This document shows positions 1 to 12,784 of a DNA stretch of 64,000 nt, in pieces. The first letter of the stretch is position 1. Every line of letters starts with the position of its first letter. The notes under the pieces were generated by a model. That model saw nothing but the letters and a program-made list of their open reading frames with translations, was not told where the DNA came from and ran no database searches. The translations under genes were made by a program, and so were the position numbers. This stretch comes from Sinotaia quadrata (taxonomy: Eukaryota > Mollusca > Gastropoda > Architaenioglossa > Viviparidae), in NCBI GenBank assembly GCA_028829895.1, contig CM054178.1, positions 19,485,501 through 19,549,500 of the forward strand, in the 5' to 3' direction.

Positions 1-1439
1 ACTGAGTGGGGCCCGTGAGCCAACTTAGGGGAGAACTAGTATATTGGCGTAACAGTTGCAGATATACATAACCAGTGACCCATATATATCATAACTACTT
101 GTGGTAATGTTTCTTGCTTCTTAATTGTTAATTACTATCTACATGATATTATATTAATAAACAATTCATAAATAATAATTCTTCCTTGCAATCAACCACA
201 ATCACATGATCGCTCTTTGTCATTTGCGGTCACGAGAGTGACTAAGTCAAACCCTGGACACTCTGCTATTTAATTAACTCTCTCGCAAGTGTTACTTGTC
301 TAGAATAACAGAACTTAACTGAACTATGTCATTAGTCACTCTGTCTTTATTCCAGCCTACCCCTCAAAGCTCTCAAGATGGCAACAAAATCTATTCTAAA
401 ACACTTACTAGACCGTCTAGTTATCGATCATCAATTACATAATTGGCAGATCCACCACCTCTTGCCCTGCACATGTACCCCTCTTCTACAATGATGTGAG
501 TAGATAAATAAAATTCAGCAATTTATTTAAAGAAAAATAAATAACAATTAAATCAAGTTACAGTTAATGTTCTCAAAAATCACACACATGTCAAATATTC
601 AGAGACACCAAATCTCTCGAATGATTACTACAAATAAGCTTATTAATTAGGAAAACATTTCATTCTAATTCCATAGAACAATTACTAGGAATTTATGTCA
701 ACACACATTATCAATCTCAATCTCTAATTTAGTTCATAAAACAATTTCTATAGGTTTCAATAAGTCAAATAAATATCATTACTGTTTATCAGTCAATATA
801 ATGAGATTATGAGAAGAGTCAGAAATAGACCAGAAATTTACATAATGAAATAAACATGTACAGATTACACAAGCAATCATGAATACGATTCACCTGATAA
901 GGCTGGGTGTGGCAACTTCTGTTCCTGCACTGGAGATGACTGGTGGCTAGACAGTCTCATTATAATAGCCAAGCCTGGTAACAGTTCTGCATAACATCAC
1001 ATAAACATATTCTTGAATAGTCACAGTTTTGAATATAAACACACTAACACAAATCACAGTTCCTCTGCACAGTCACAAATGATTTCACAATGCAGATATA
1101 ATTATGCACATAGTCCAATTTACAGTCCTGGTACAATCATATTATAACAAGCACTTTGCTTATTTCTCAGTGGTGGTTCAAGTTATATTTGTAACAAAGT
1201 TACAAGATTACTGTTCAGTTATTACTTTCAAGTCCATGTGATTCCTTTCTAATGCTGTAGTCTCGAGGTTAACATGGGCGATCATTCGCCGTAATTAGCT
1301 ACTTTAGTCTCCAGACAACTACCATGTATTATACATCTTTAACGAGAATTATGTAGTTTTAAAAGCTTTTCTATTAGTATTTACTCTGCAAAACATACAA
1401 TGTTAATGTTAATTGAAATTATTCCTATGACGTCTACAG
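1..1439. other. Intronic or upstream sequence, no gene seen
   Basis: AT-rich sequence before the first readable EGF exon. No convincing coding stretch, RNA gene or known repeat was recognised. The last ~60 bases before 1440 closely resemble the sequence upstream of the exon at 12194, so they belong to a duplicated exon block. The 5' part of the receptor gene must lie left of the window, because the exon at 1440 starts inside a codon. Confidence 0.5.
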
Positions 1440-1574
1440 CATGCACGAACGGCACGTACGGTAGTGACTGCGTAAAGGCATGCCATTGTAAGGATGGACA
1501 ACCGTGTAATGTCATAACTGGAGAGTGTATTTATGGGTGTGCACCAGGATGGACGAGCAAAACCTGTGATCAAA
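1440..1574 (+). CDS. EGF exon 1 of a MEGF10/Draper-like receptor
   Basis: This exon encodes one extracellular EGF-like module of 44 complete codons with eight cysteines (codons 1, 10, 14, 16, 22, 29, 33, 42), the laminin-type/MEGF pattern. It contains the motifs NGTYGSDC and PCNVITGEC and ends in KTCDQ. The acceptor is ctacag at 1434-1439 and the donor is gtgagg from 1575. The exon starts with two bases finishing a codon and ends with one base (phase 1-1), so it can splice directly to the exon at 6536. Modules of this kind occur in tandem in CED-1, Draper, MEGF10 and SREC proteins, where they bind ligands outside the cell. A (TATC)n/(TC)n tract lies about 70 bases after the donor. Exon and flanks are close to those of the exon at 12194. 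Reading through the donor into the microsatellite gives a longer but spurious ORF. Confidence 0.85.
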
Positions 1575-1645
1575 GTGAGGATTTAATTTTGTATGTTAGC
1601 ATTACTGATGTGAGATGTTATGAAAATAACAGTGTCTGGAATATG

Positions 1646-1662
1646 ACTATCTATCTATTTAC

Positions 1663-1760
<98 letters not shown>

Positions 1761-1778
1761 CTCTCTCTCTATCTATGG

Positions 1779-1857
<79 letters not shown>

Positions 1858-1877
1858 CCTACCTACCTATCTATCTG
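1646..1877. repeat. (TATC)n followed by (TC)n microsatellite
   Basis: About 115 bases of TATC units, then about 95 bases of TC with short interruptions, then a few imperfect TATC units. It lies in the intron just after EGF exon 1. The matching site after EGF exon 3 (about 12430-12480) has only a short degenerate TCTA/TCTG tract, so the expansion came after the exon duplication. Confidence 0.95.
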
Positions 1878-4800
1878 AGACCACTTATTTTGTTGTGAGC
1901 AAATATAGTATTGTGCAATAGATATGAAAATTGTTTATTACATAAAAAAACTGATTCATTGACCTTGTGATAAGCAATATAAACTTACTGCTTTAATCGC
2001 GTGCTAGCTTGGCTAGGCGTAATCAACAACAGAATACAAACTTCAGAAGGAGTGGCTTAAGATTGACCAAACGGTCAGTCATAGTAGTATCAATTTTTGT
2101 TTTTAAATACTCACCAAAAAATTAAATTGAAATCTTATCATTCTTGAAATGGAAAGCCTACGTTGTTGTCCTGTCATGACCTCATGAAATATAATTCACC
2201 AAAGAAAATAATTGTGATTCTACTCGGAGACAAACCACTCATATTTGGATCTTAAAGATATTCAGTACGAAAGTTTGAAAAACAATTATTTTTATTATCA
2301 TTCCCATGAATATTTGAATGATAACATACAGGTAATAATTAAACAGTTGTACGCTACACTTCCAGACCTTGCTAATTTGAAATGTGATCAACTTTTTTTT
2401 CGTTCTTTGTGACGTCAGTGCAGGGAAGACGAATGGAGCAATGATTAATGACTAGTGATGTGTATAGAAAATAAAATGAGAAGTTGACATACTGTAGCAT
2501 ATGTCTGATGACAGATAATAATATCAGTTTCTACTGAACAGTGTTGTTTGATAAACACATCAACACATGGCAAAACAATACAACAAATGTTTTGGAGAAG
2601 GCTTTGAGTTTCAAGTTGGATAAAAAGTTTAATGTTGAGGCCGTTGATGGATACTAGATTATTATAACGTTATATATGTTTGGTACACATGAAGAATGTG
2701 TATAGAGACATTCATACCATCACGAGAAAATACGATGCATTAAGTTGTTACATTTCACACCCAGAAAGGAATTGTATTAAATATTTATTATATACTAAAA
2801 TAAATAATCCATATTATATACTAAAATAAATAATCCATATTATATACTAAAATATTTCATTGTAAATTATTTTTTAAATATTTACGTACTTATTCACAAA
2901 TCTGTTTATTATAAGTCTTATCCTCTTTGGCTCCTGTCATGATTAGCATTAATTTTGTTCAATGAAAGTTTTTGTTAGATAGGTACAGAAGAAATCTAGT
3001 GAAAATTATTAGCGGTTAAATTATAATTAAAATTTAAGAAACAGTTCTACAATAGGAATTTTCTAATATTTTATTTATAAAAGTATTTAAGTAAACAATT
3101 TAATAACAATTAAAAAATGATTATGATATTATTTTAATTTGAAATTATAGTGTTTGTACTTGAGTTGAATTGACGGTCAGAAAGATGGAAAACTAAGTTT
3201 AAACTAACTAAATAACTGACACGAATTGAATGTTATATCTCTAGAATAAATTGTAAGTTGTGTTGTGGTGATGCATTACTATTGTTTGTACGAGCCATTA
3301 ATTTTAGATCACAGATTGCTTGGGCATTGACCTGCAATTATCCGAATCCATTTTAAACGAATTAATTTCGCATCAACCAAAGATTCAGCTTTGTGAAATA
3401 TGTCAACAGAAAATCCATTTTGGGGTAAATGACGTATATTGACAGAATATGGTTAGGGAAGATTTGCATATTCATTAGCGATAAGTTATTTGTAGTTGAA
3501 TTATGCAATCCTATAGAGTAAAGACAGTTATGTGAAAGATGGGCGGAACCTTCTAGATTAAAAACAGGGTTGCCTTTTCAAGATACTCTCGTTGGGTTTT
3601 GTATTACTGTGTAAATAGATTTCTCTACTGAGGAAAATGGAGTGTTAATTTTACTAAAATGACCTAACATAGCCTATCGGCTGGAGAAATAAAAACAAAT
3701 ATTTTGAATGATTAGGACTTGTATATTGGAACTAATAATCGGTGGCATTGTTATAAATATTTATAATAATATTTTGCGAATAGATCTAATTGTTTTAAAA
3801 GATAATATGCATAGGATTCGAAATTGCTAATGCTTAAGGATTTCCTTTCTTACATTTCTTTTTCTCCTCTTGTTATACTTGAACACATTATTTAAATGGA
3901 TGCGATACATTAAAAAATACATTAAAAAGCATATGTAGAACAGTTGTTTTATGCACTGTGAATCTAATTTTGTGATGTCTCCAAGTGTTCAAAATTAGAG
4001 AAAAAAAATAATGAAATAAGTTAACAAACACTGTCATTGCAAAACGAATTCACTGTTCGAATCACTGGCAATTTCTTAACTATAAATATAACATCGTCCT
4101 GTTGCAGCAAGCCAGAATAGGACCTGAGTGTGAAAAGTAAATTATCATATTTATTCGCAATTGTTACAAGTCAAGTATTTATTTATAGACCCTGTTTCAG
4201 AATTTAGAATTTCATGTTAATTAAAATTCGTTCCTCCTATTCTGACAACAGACTGGCTGCTCAAATTCACCCTTCAGTCTGATCAAATTTAACGCTTGTA
4301 GTTTAAGCCAACAAATTTATAGACAGGCAAACTTGTGACTGAGAAACGTTAAACAATTATAGTTAATTATGCATTCAAGCTCCTTTTTCTCGACTCATTC
4401 GCCCCCCACCCAATCCTATCGGTCTATTTGCATAAATAACCAGCTACAATAATTGATTAACAAGGTATAAATGAATTTAATAAAATTTAACAAATAACAA
4501 AAGATATTCAAAGATTCAGATGCTATTAAGTCTCCTAATACTATGCTATTTGTCTAACACATGAAATGTTCGATTAGATTGCAGTTATAGTTTATTTAGT
4601 TCAATATAAACCAGTCCTTGCACTTAGCTGGTTATCCAAATAGCAACAATAAATGAAGCATGTGGTCCCCAACAAAATTCCAGTTGGATTACCAGACTCA
4701 ATGGTCTAGTTATCACTAACTTGGTCGACAGTTTTTCATTAATTACACCCTCTCTTCTGAATCGCATCAGGAGTTCAGACTCAGCCAATTGCTGGACACC

Positions 4801-6535
4801 AATCGAAGCAATATACAGGCCAGTTCACTGGGCGGTGAATTTTACAACGATGAAGAAAGACCAAGACGTCAGACGGAATACGTCAGACAAAGACCAAGAT
4901 CGAGAGACCAAGAAACCCGCTTTGGAAATAAATGAATTCCTATGAGCGATAGTCCTCATGGTTTCGCAATCTAATACACTTGGTTGACAATAGCAAAGCT
5001 TATTCCTCAACCATTTTAATATCTTTACATTAATATTTAAATATATAATAAAAGATAAAATGCAGTCATGCATGTGCGTTTTAACAATTAACGTACGCAT
5101 GAAACTTATGAATTTCAAGGAAGCATTACATTTTACAAATGAAATTCAATAAGATGAAAATCAAAAATACAATTTAAAAATCATGCATATTCGCTTTACA
5201 ATTACAATATAATGCACACAAAATGAATTAAAATTGTTAACAAGAAATTTACAAAAACGTGCACAGATGTTCTGTGATACCATTCAGTTATTTTTAGTTT
5301 ACAAAATTATTGTTTATGAATTTAACAATTAATTTAAAGGATATATCATTTCAACTAAGCCACACTTTTATCAAACCACATGTTTTGGAGAAATTTGCAA
5401 TAGTACAACTCTTGCAACAATAAAATGCATAAATTCGCACAACGATAACTTAAATGGGAATACAAACAATATTTTTAAGAAATCGATGGTTACCTTGTTC
5501 AATACAACAGTATGATCAGCAGCGGGCCCTCAAGTGATTCATGGAATTTCAGATGACTTTGACGCTCGTATCCGTCTGTCTTTTTCCCTCGTGAATGTGG
5601 GTCTATAGCGCGATCAGTGTATTTAAAGGAATATACGAATTTATGGCGCGAATTACACTTGATTCGACCTACAATCGGCCATTGTCTTAAATGTTACATA
5701 ACTGAGTGAGTTCTCTCTCTCCCTTTTCGAATAGGGTGTGTGTATCAGAGCATGATTACATCACTCTTACAAAGAACTGCATCCAGACAAGAAAAATAAC
5801 GAATTTAAACGAGAGTGGATTAAGAGGTCAAGTATAATTTGTCTTCACTCTGCTACAGCAATGAAGGGTAATAATGCTAATAATAAACTAGAGAAAAATT
5901 CAGTGGAATAAGCCAGCAAACACTGAAATTGTAAAACGCACACATTTTAAGAAATAGCATTGTTATTTCTATACATGGCACATACATCTAACAAACAATG
6001 TTGATGTTTATGGACTATGGTAAAGAACAACATTGCTTGTAGTCTCGGAGTTAATTTCTTTATACCACATCATATTTTCACATTCTTGGACTTGCCATTC
6101 ATTTTCACCTAAATCTATATGCATGTCCGAAATCAATTTTAAAGCTGAGGTGGTGCAACCTCTATACATTGAGTCGGTGAGTCAGATTTGAAATTACAAT
6201 GGGAGATGTGGCATTCAACATATGACTAATGACTGTTACACAATACTTATTTGTAACACTAAAAATTACCAATTGTCTATGTTTTCCTATATAGAAGTAA
6301 ACCCGTTCAGATAAAAATGTGTATTTTTCTTGATGTTCTTCTTTATGTTATGGTTGTTGTGATTGTTTATCTAACTGTGCTTCTTTCAATGTTTCTTGTG
6401 CATGTAAAATGTCTCTCTGTATATTTTAGTAATGTTAGATGTTGACTACTTCATGTGATTTTTATGAAAAATATTTTACTGCTTATGCTCACTTTCCTGA
6501 TAGTTATCAATTATCGAACGCATTTATTAATGTAG
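1878..6535. other. Intron between EGF exons 1 and 2
   Basis: AT-rich sequence with no readable coding exon. A 26-bp unit (ttatatactaaaataaataa then tccata) is repeated about 2.6 times at 2788-2855. The stretch 4380-5720 includes some more GC-rich sequence but nothing I can name. Small ORFs around 4721-5118 overlap on both strands and look random. Confidence 0.55.
2788..2855. repeat. 26-bp tandem repeat, 2.6 copies
   Basis: Copies at 2788-2813 and 2814-2839 are identical. A third, partial copy at 2840-2855 breaks off after ctaaaat. Confidence 0.85.
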
Positions 6536-6670
6536 ATTGTGAGACAGGAAAATACGGTCAGGACTGTTTGCAAGAATGTGGTCATTGTGCGGGCAATGCT
6601 GTGTGTAAGGTGACTACTGGACACTGTAGATCGTGTACACCTGGGCTGCAGCCTCCTCTCTGTAAATATG
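6536..6670 (+). CDS. EGF exon 2 of the MEGF10/Draper-like receptor
   Basis: A second eight-cysteine EGF-like module of 44 complete codons, with cysteines at codons 1, 10, 14, 17, 23, 30, 33 and 42. It includes the motifs GKYGQDC and ECGHC. The acceptor is tgtag at 6531-6535 and the donor is gtaaat from 6671. The phase is 1-1, so it joins EGF exon 1 (codon AAT) and EGF exon 3 (codon GCA) without changing the frame. It differs more from the other two EGF exons than they do from each other, and its C-terminal half lacks the usual GWTGxxC motif (it reads GLQPPLC). The polypyrimidine tract before the acceptor is weak, so the left boundary is less certain. The family role is extracellular ligand binding. 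Confidence 0.75.
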
Positions 6671-7439
6671 GTAAATACAGTTTATACATAACTGTCATCT
6701 CTTTGTAAAGATGGCAGGTATTTCCGCTTATTTGCCACCCACTTTCGATATCTTATTTTTCAAAACGTGCCCAGTGGATTTTTTCAGACTTACAAAAATG
6801 TTCAACCATTATAATATTATCGTACTATGAATTCGACAAAATGTATTTGCAATAAGGTTGACCACATGCATTTATTCCTTTGAAGGTATTCATATTAAGA
6901 GTGATTCAACACACAGTATATTTAATCAGTATATTTTTAATCTGTCTAATGTTTCTTATTTAATTATTGATTTTTCTTAAGTAGAATACTCATACCACTG
7001 ACCCTTCCCGGGAGAAAATATATGTATTGCTTTACTTCTGAGACCATTATAAAGCGCATGTCAAAGTCTAGGTGTACATAATATGACGATGTTATCAAAC
7101 GTTAGGCCAGGGAAGTGTTATGCATGTAATTGAATCGATGATCTATTTATGATTACTATTATATTATATTTATTAATTCATAACTAAATACAAAAAGCTG
7201 AAATATTAATCCTTATATAAACAATAAATAACAATAGACGCCCAACTTGTCTCCCACTTGGCAGATCACTTGGCGAAGCAGAACTCCATTACAACATTGA
7301 GTTAGATTTTTCTGACATTCTTCCGTAGGTGGAACTTCTTACTGAAGGAGTAATTAGATCCGACTTTAAATTATTTTAACGAGCCTGCTATTCCAAACAT
7401 AATTTAGATTTAAAAGAATACTTAACGAAGCCATATAGG
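6671..7439. other. Intron sequence
   Basis: No exon seen. Part of 7230-7345 (cttgtctcccacttggcaga ... gtaggtgg) loosely resembles the arms of the foldback-like repeat at 12785-13360, so it may be a relative of that repeat. Confidence 0.4.
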
Positions 7440-8833
7440 AAACAATAAATTTATTAAATAAAAAAATCAAAAGGTACAAGCTGGTCCTCAGTGCCAGCCA
7501 GCCTGTCGATGTCATCGGCAAATTGAAGATTGGTTATGATCCCCAATGCTGACTGTTCCAAATTGGTGTTCCAGCGCATCATTCATGATGCTCTCTAAGT
7601 AGATATTGAAAAGCGTGGGTGACAGAAGACAGCCCTGATGTACACCAACTGTTGTATGAAACCTTTCACCCACAGATCCTAGGACATATGCTGGATGGTG
7701 GCATTGATATAGCTGCAGGATGGTGTTAGTCATCCTTTGGCCCAAGTTGTATTTCTTCATTGTGGCCCATAATGCCTCATGCCACACTTTATCAAAGGCC
7801 TTTTTGAAATCTATCAACATATAATAAATGTATTGTTGGTGTTGTAAGTATTTTTCACACATAACTATGATATTAAATATTTGTTCAGTTGTATTTTTCC
7901 AGCCCTAAACCGAGCATGTTCTTCAGCGATAATTTCTTCTGCTTGGGGTTTGTCCATTCAAGATTACCTTCAACATCATTTTGCTAGCATGGCTGATCAA
8001 ACTAATAGTTCTATAAATATTTCATAGGTGAAGATTGTCTTTCTTTGGGAGGGTTACAATCAATGATTGTGTCCATTTTGTGGGCCATTCGCTGTCTGCC
8101 AGATTTTGTTGCTGATTTTTGCTAGTAAAACTAGCACTGCCTCTCCACAACTCTAGATACGTTCTGCTGGGATATTGTCAACAACAGCTGCTTTCCCATT
8201 CTATAGTGGTATTACTGTTGTCTCTACCTCTTCTCTGTCAGTGTAACCAATTCGGGGTTACCTTTGGATGGTTGATTGCAGTGTTCTTAATTCCATCTTA
8301 TTGTTGTCTCATTGAAATGTGTGAGGCATTTCCCATTTGTGAATGGTGTTGACACTTGTTTGTGTGTTTGTCTTGGTAGGTCTTTCACAAATTGGAATGC
8401 CAGTTTGCTGAGTTGTTTTTCTTCAAACAATGTTCAATCTCTGCATGTTTGCCCGATCCAGTTTTCTTCTGATTTCTTCAAAACGTATTTGATCTGTTTG
8501 TTGATGTCTCTGTGTTCTTGTGTAATTGTTGTATGTGTGTTTCTTTACAGGTCTCTCCAAGAATCACACATTTTAAGAATTTCTTCTGAAACCCAGGGTT
8601 TGCTCTTTGAGCGATGTAGGACAAGGATGTCCTATGCAGCTTCTGTCATGATTGTGCTGAAGGTTACTATAAACAGTTGAACATCGTTATCCATATTAAG
8701 GAGTGAGGCAAATTTTCCTCCGACTGGCTTAGAAGGTTTCATAGATGTTATTGTCCTTCAATCTATCAAGGCTGAATCTAATTTTGTTGTTCTTTGGTTT
8801 ACTAATTTTCTTCAGCTTCACACGGAAACATCA
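7440..8833 (-). pseudogene. Decayed non-LTR retrotransposon reverse transcriptase
   Basis: Read on the minus strand, this is the pre-RT linker and reverse transcriptase of a LINE, broken by frameshifts and stops. From about 8830 downward one reads FRVKLKK, then KPWVSEEILKMCDSWRDL, then NYRT-type motifs, and IDFKKAFDKVW (RT motif A, 7790-7830). GVHQGCLLSPTLFNIYLE (motif B, about 7590-7650) follows, and after a frameshift comes FADDID (motif C, about 7510-7530). The longest open piece is 7512-7862. The match stops soon after motif C, so the RT thumb, 3' UTR and tail are missing. The endonuclease part of the same element lies next to it at 8834-9165 in the opposite orientation. The family is an APE-type LINE, probably RTE-like; that placement is from memory of motif style. 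Confidence 0.85.
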
Positions 8834-9165
8834 TTGATGCACTTAAAGATTGGAAAGACCATTGTGGACCATCCTGTAATGTCCGTACCAATGAAAGAGG
8901 GAGATGGCTGCTTGAGTTTACAAGCTACAATAACTTGGTACTAGCCAACACCTTGGGAAAACATAAATTTCACGATACTGAACATGGCATGCAGCAAATG
9001 GGACACATCACAACCAAATCGATTATATAATGATACAGAAATGTTTTAGATCTGGCATCAATAGAGCAAAACCACTGATATTTCCTGGTATTGATGTCGG
9101 AAGTGATCATGATCTCGTTATGATGAATTTCCGTATGAAGCTGAAAGAAATAGAGGTTCACGCAC
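8834..9165 (+). pseudogene. LINE AP-endonuclease fragment, inverted
   Basis: On the plus strand this reads as the C-terminal part of an APE-type LINE endonuclease: GRWLLEFTSYNNLVLANT (about 8895-8950), then a frameshifted region, then GSDHDLVMMNFRMKLKEI (about 9098-9155). SDHDLV contains the conserved SDH motif of AP endonucleases. In an intact element this part lies just upstream of the RT now found at 7440-8833, in the same orientation. Here it points the other way. Several stops and frame changes make it non-functional. Confidence 0.8.
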
Positions 9166-12100
9166 ATGGGTATAAATATAGCATAATCAAATTCATGAAC
9201 AACATTTTCATACGAACAATGTCGTATGTTCAACAATGCAAATATACAAAATATCTCTAATTACAAGTCATAGTAGATCAGTTCAAATACATACAATATT
9301 TATAAATCTAATTGCAAACTCATTAAAGTCAACATTCCAAATACATGAAAGCATACCTGAGTCAGAGGACAAACTACAAATCAATAATTTATAAATGTAA
9401 GAAATATTTCCAATATTTGTAATAAACAAGAACATATTTTTTTCCGTATCAGTCAAATAACTCACCAGCTGATGGTCAGCCTTTAAGACTCTTTGATTTT
9501 GTCTATGGTAAAGTGGAGTGATAAGAACAAGGGATTTTTCTTAAATGTCACATGTTTGACCCTTATTGGTTACATTTGTTATTTACCAGTATCAGATCAT
9601 TGGTTTTTATAACTAGCCAGCGCCTAGAACTAATTAGCGTCACTGATTATTATTCAGCCTGATTCGTTAACTTCAAGAAACTTCGACCATGAAATAACCT
9701 TGCCGCAGTCTACCATTTAGACTTGGTTTTAGAGGATTCTGACTTCCTTACATATTATCTTAACGTGTAGTGCACGAAATTTGCTTTAGATTCTTAACAC
9801 ATTAAATATTAGCAGCATATATATATAATAATTACAGCATAAAAACAATAACTATTGCTTAAATTATTGCAGCTAACTTTTGCTCTGTTACAGAATCAGT
9901 AACTCCCTCTCTAGTGCTAACCTTGCACAATCTAATTTAGTTGTTATTTGCATATGATATAATTGATTGATTGATTGATTGATTGTTTCAGTGATTCATT
10001 GTTTCATTAATTGATTGATTGAATGATTGATTGATTGATTGATTGATTCATTCATTCATTCATTCCTTGTGTGTTTGTTTACTTATTTATTAATTATTTG
10101 TGTATTTATTCTTTTGTTTATTTTAATATTTATTTTTCTTTTTATATTTATTTGTTTATTGGAAGGGACGTGTAGTGGCTATATATTTTGCATATTGTTT
10201 GTTGTTTTTTAAACGTCTATTTTAAATATTGACTTGTGTACGGAGAAACTCTTAAGACTAAATGTTCTTAAAAGTAAATGAAATGGACTATAAGCATAAT
10301 ATAATTTTATTTCTAAAACCATATATATAAACTGTTTCATGTTTGAATGACAAAAAGACAGTTTACTTGGCGGCAACATTTTACGAGAGAGCGATACAAT
10401 ATTTGTAATTGAACAATGATAGATAGGCTTGGACCTTCAGTGACTGCATGAATTTAATTCCTACAGAGATACATAATGCGTCATGTGGGTGTTCGTTTAT
10501 AAACGATATATATGCACATTCAAATTTGCGCTTTTTTGATTTTACTAAATATTATTGTTGTTGTGTTATGAACTACATTTCCTCAACAATAGTTGCGTTA
10601 AAACGTTTCATCTTCTTCGGATGTTCTCGGTCTTTGGTGGATTCCTGTGGAGACTTCCTCTTCTCACTTTAGTCGTAAGATTGTGTTTGGCACAGAGGTG
10701 GTTGTGTTTCTTTTTTTTTCTTGTGCTTTTTCTTGCTGCGACTGTTGAAGTTCTCTTTTCTTTGTCTTTATTGTTTCTATACTTTTATATTTTTAATTTA
10801 TTTTTATTTTATCCTAAAGTGCAGTTGTCGTGATGTTGTGTCATGCTGGTGATGAGTTTGGATTTTTTTCGGAGTCACCCCAGAGGAGTTCGTAGATTAG
10901 TTTAGTACCTTAAACAAAATATAAACATCCCCATCTTCGGGATACGAAGTAGACTGTGGACCGTGTGGACAGGTGTAGAACACAGATAATTTATCACCGA
11001 GTTTTAGACTCTAACGATACTTTTCCATGTGTTACTGCTATCTACGGAAAATTAAAATAAAACATATATAAAAATAGTTAGTACCACCTGGTTCCGTTGA
11101 AGTCTGGTATGTGGTGGTCATAACGCCGTTTTGGCGCTGGTATTGTTGCTGCAATGTTTTAGGGTGTTTATAATCAACAAGTCCTGGGTGGCGGTTGTCC
11201 GTGGGGTGTTTGGGTGTCGTCTGTGTCTTTCGGCTTGTGTTTGCTGCATTTGTTGGTCTCTGATCCATTTTGGAGGGCGTTTTCTCTTCTAGTGTCGGTT
11301 TGCGATGTTGCGGCATGTGTTGGTGACCCATTTTTGTAGTGGTGAGCGATGCTATCCGTGTTTGGTGTTTCGTTGGTTTGACGTGTTTTTTCTTCTCTCC
11401 ATTGCGTCGTTTGTGTGTCTATGGTTTGAACGTGGATGCACAGTTTCTGTATGCTGGACACTTACGTGGCGATTTTGTTGAGATTCCATTTGCTTTTCGA
11501 TGGTCGCTACTGTTGTTTTGGTTCCTATTACATGATCTTTAGTTTTTTGGGTGGCTGCGCTGTCTTAACTTTGTGCTGCTTGTTGTTGGTCTACATTAGG
11601 CTACATTTATGTGGTTTCTCTCTCCGCTGATTTTATCTTTGTTTTGTGTTTTGTCTTGCTGTCACATATGTGCTGGCCGGTGTTTGTAGCGGTGGGTTCG
11701 TCGTTGTTGTTGCTGAGTGTTTAGGATTTGGCTCTTATGTCTGTGCTTAAATTGTATTTTCGTCCATATGTCTGGTTCCTGAGTATTTTTGCATCTGCTC
11801 CAGGGTGTCTTTGTGAATTTGTCTGAATAGTTTCTGTTCGGCGTTCTGCTGTTAATCTGACGTCCGCACTGAACGATAGCTGTCGGCTGATTGTGAGAAA
11901 TAAATACTAAATATGTATATTATTATGTAGTATTTGATATTTGGCGATTCTGTTTCCAGAACGATGCAAACAGAGAAAAATTAATATAACGATGCTAATA
12001 ACTGTTTTATATAAAATGTATAAGTTCCAGAAATAGCGCATGGGCCATGCAATTATAATAGTACATTGTCAACCATCATATATTCATATAACTGTAATGC

Positions 12101-12193
12101 GAAGTTTGTAGATTTCAAAGTAATGATATTAGTAGTTACTCGGCAAAACATTCAATGATAATATTTATATAATTATTCCTATGAATTCTACAG
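9166..12193. other. Intron between EGF exons 2 and 3
   Basis: No exon seen before 12194. It contains a TTGA/TTCA-type microsatellite (9960-10065) and a T/G-rich stretch at about 10440-11880. On the minus strand that stretch gives Asn/Thr/Gln-rich open frames (11038-11461). These resemble the low-complexity ORF1 part of some LINEs, but I cannot assign them. Confidence 0.45.
9960..10065. repeat. (ATTG)n / (ATTC)n microsatellite
   Basis: Repeated ATTG units with interruptions, changing to TTCA/ATTC units near the right end. Confidence 0.9.
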
Positions 12194-12331
12194 CATGCAA
12201 GAATGGTACATACGGTGGTGATTGTAGCAACACATGTGGTCATTGTAAGGATGGACAACCCTGCAATGTCATAACTGGAGAGTGTATTGATGGGTGTACA
12301 ACAGGATGGACGGGCAAAATCTGTGATCAGA
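12194..12331 (+). CDS. EGF exon 3 of the MEGF10/Draper-like receptor
   Basis: A third eight-cysteine EGF module, 45 complete codons, with cysteines at codons 1, 10, 14, 17, 23, 30, 34 and 43. Motifs are NGTYGGDC, CGHCKDGQPC, NVITGEC and GWTGKICDQ. The acceptor is ctacag at 12188-12193 and the donor is gtgaga from 12332. The phase is 1-1. Its last base plus the first two bases of the exon at 48965 make AGT (Ser), so it can be the last extracellular exon before the membrane helix. Exon and intron flanks closely match those of EGF exon 1, showing a duplication that took intron sequence with it. The intron that follows is 36.6 kb if no exon was missed. Confidence 0.85.
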
Positions 12332-12784
12332 GTGAGAATTTAATTGTGTATGTTAGCATTACTGGTGTGAGCTGTTCAGGAATAATCCGTATCTTGAAAT
12401 TAAATAAATACGAATGCATATACAATCATATCTATGTATCTATCTGTCTGTCTCACTGTCTGTATGTCTATCTATCTGTGTAGAGTAAAATTGCTTATCC
12501 CTTTTTTAAAACTTAATAATAATATATTTTGTGGGTTTTTTCTCTGACTATATGTCTCACACTTGTTCATAACAGCATTATCCAATTGATGGAGTGAAAC
12601 TTATTTTGTTAAAGAAAGTCTATATTGTAATCACATTGATTTTGAAATAACTCAAGTCCAGTCATAAAGATGATCGTTTGCTTATGATAGGAGTGTGCAT
12701 TTTTTTGTGTAACTTTGTACTCTACCGCACCATGTTGGTGTGTGTATCAAACGCATGACAAATCTCTCTGCACCCTGCACTATT

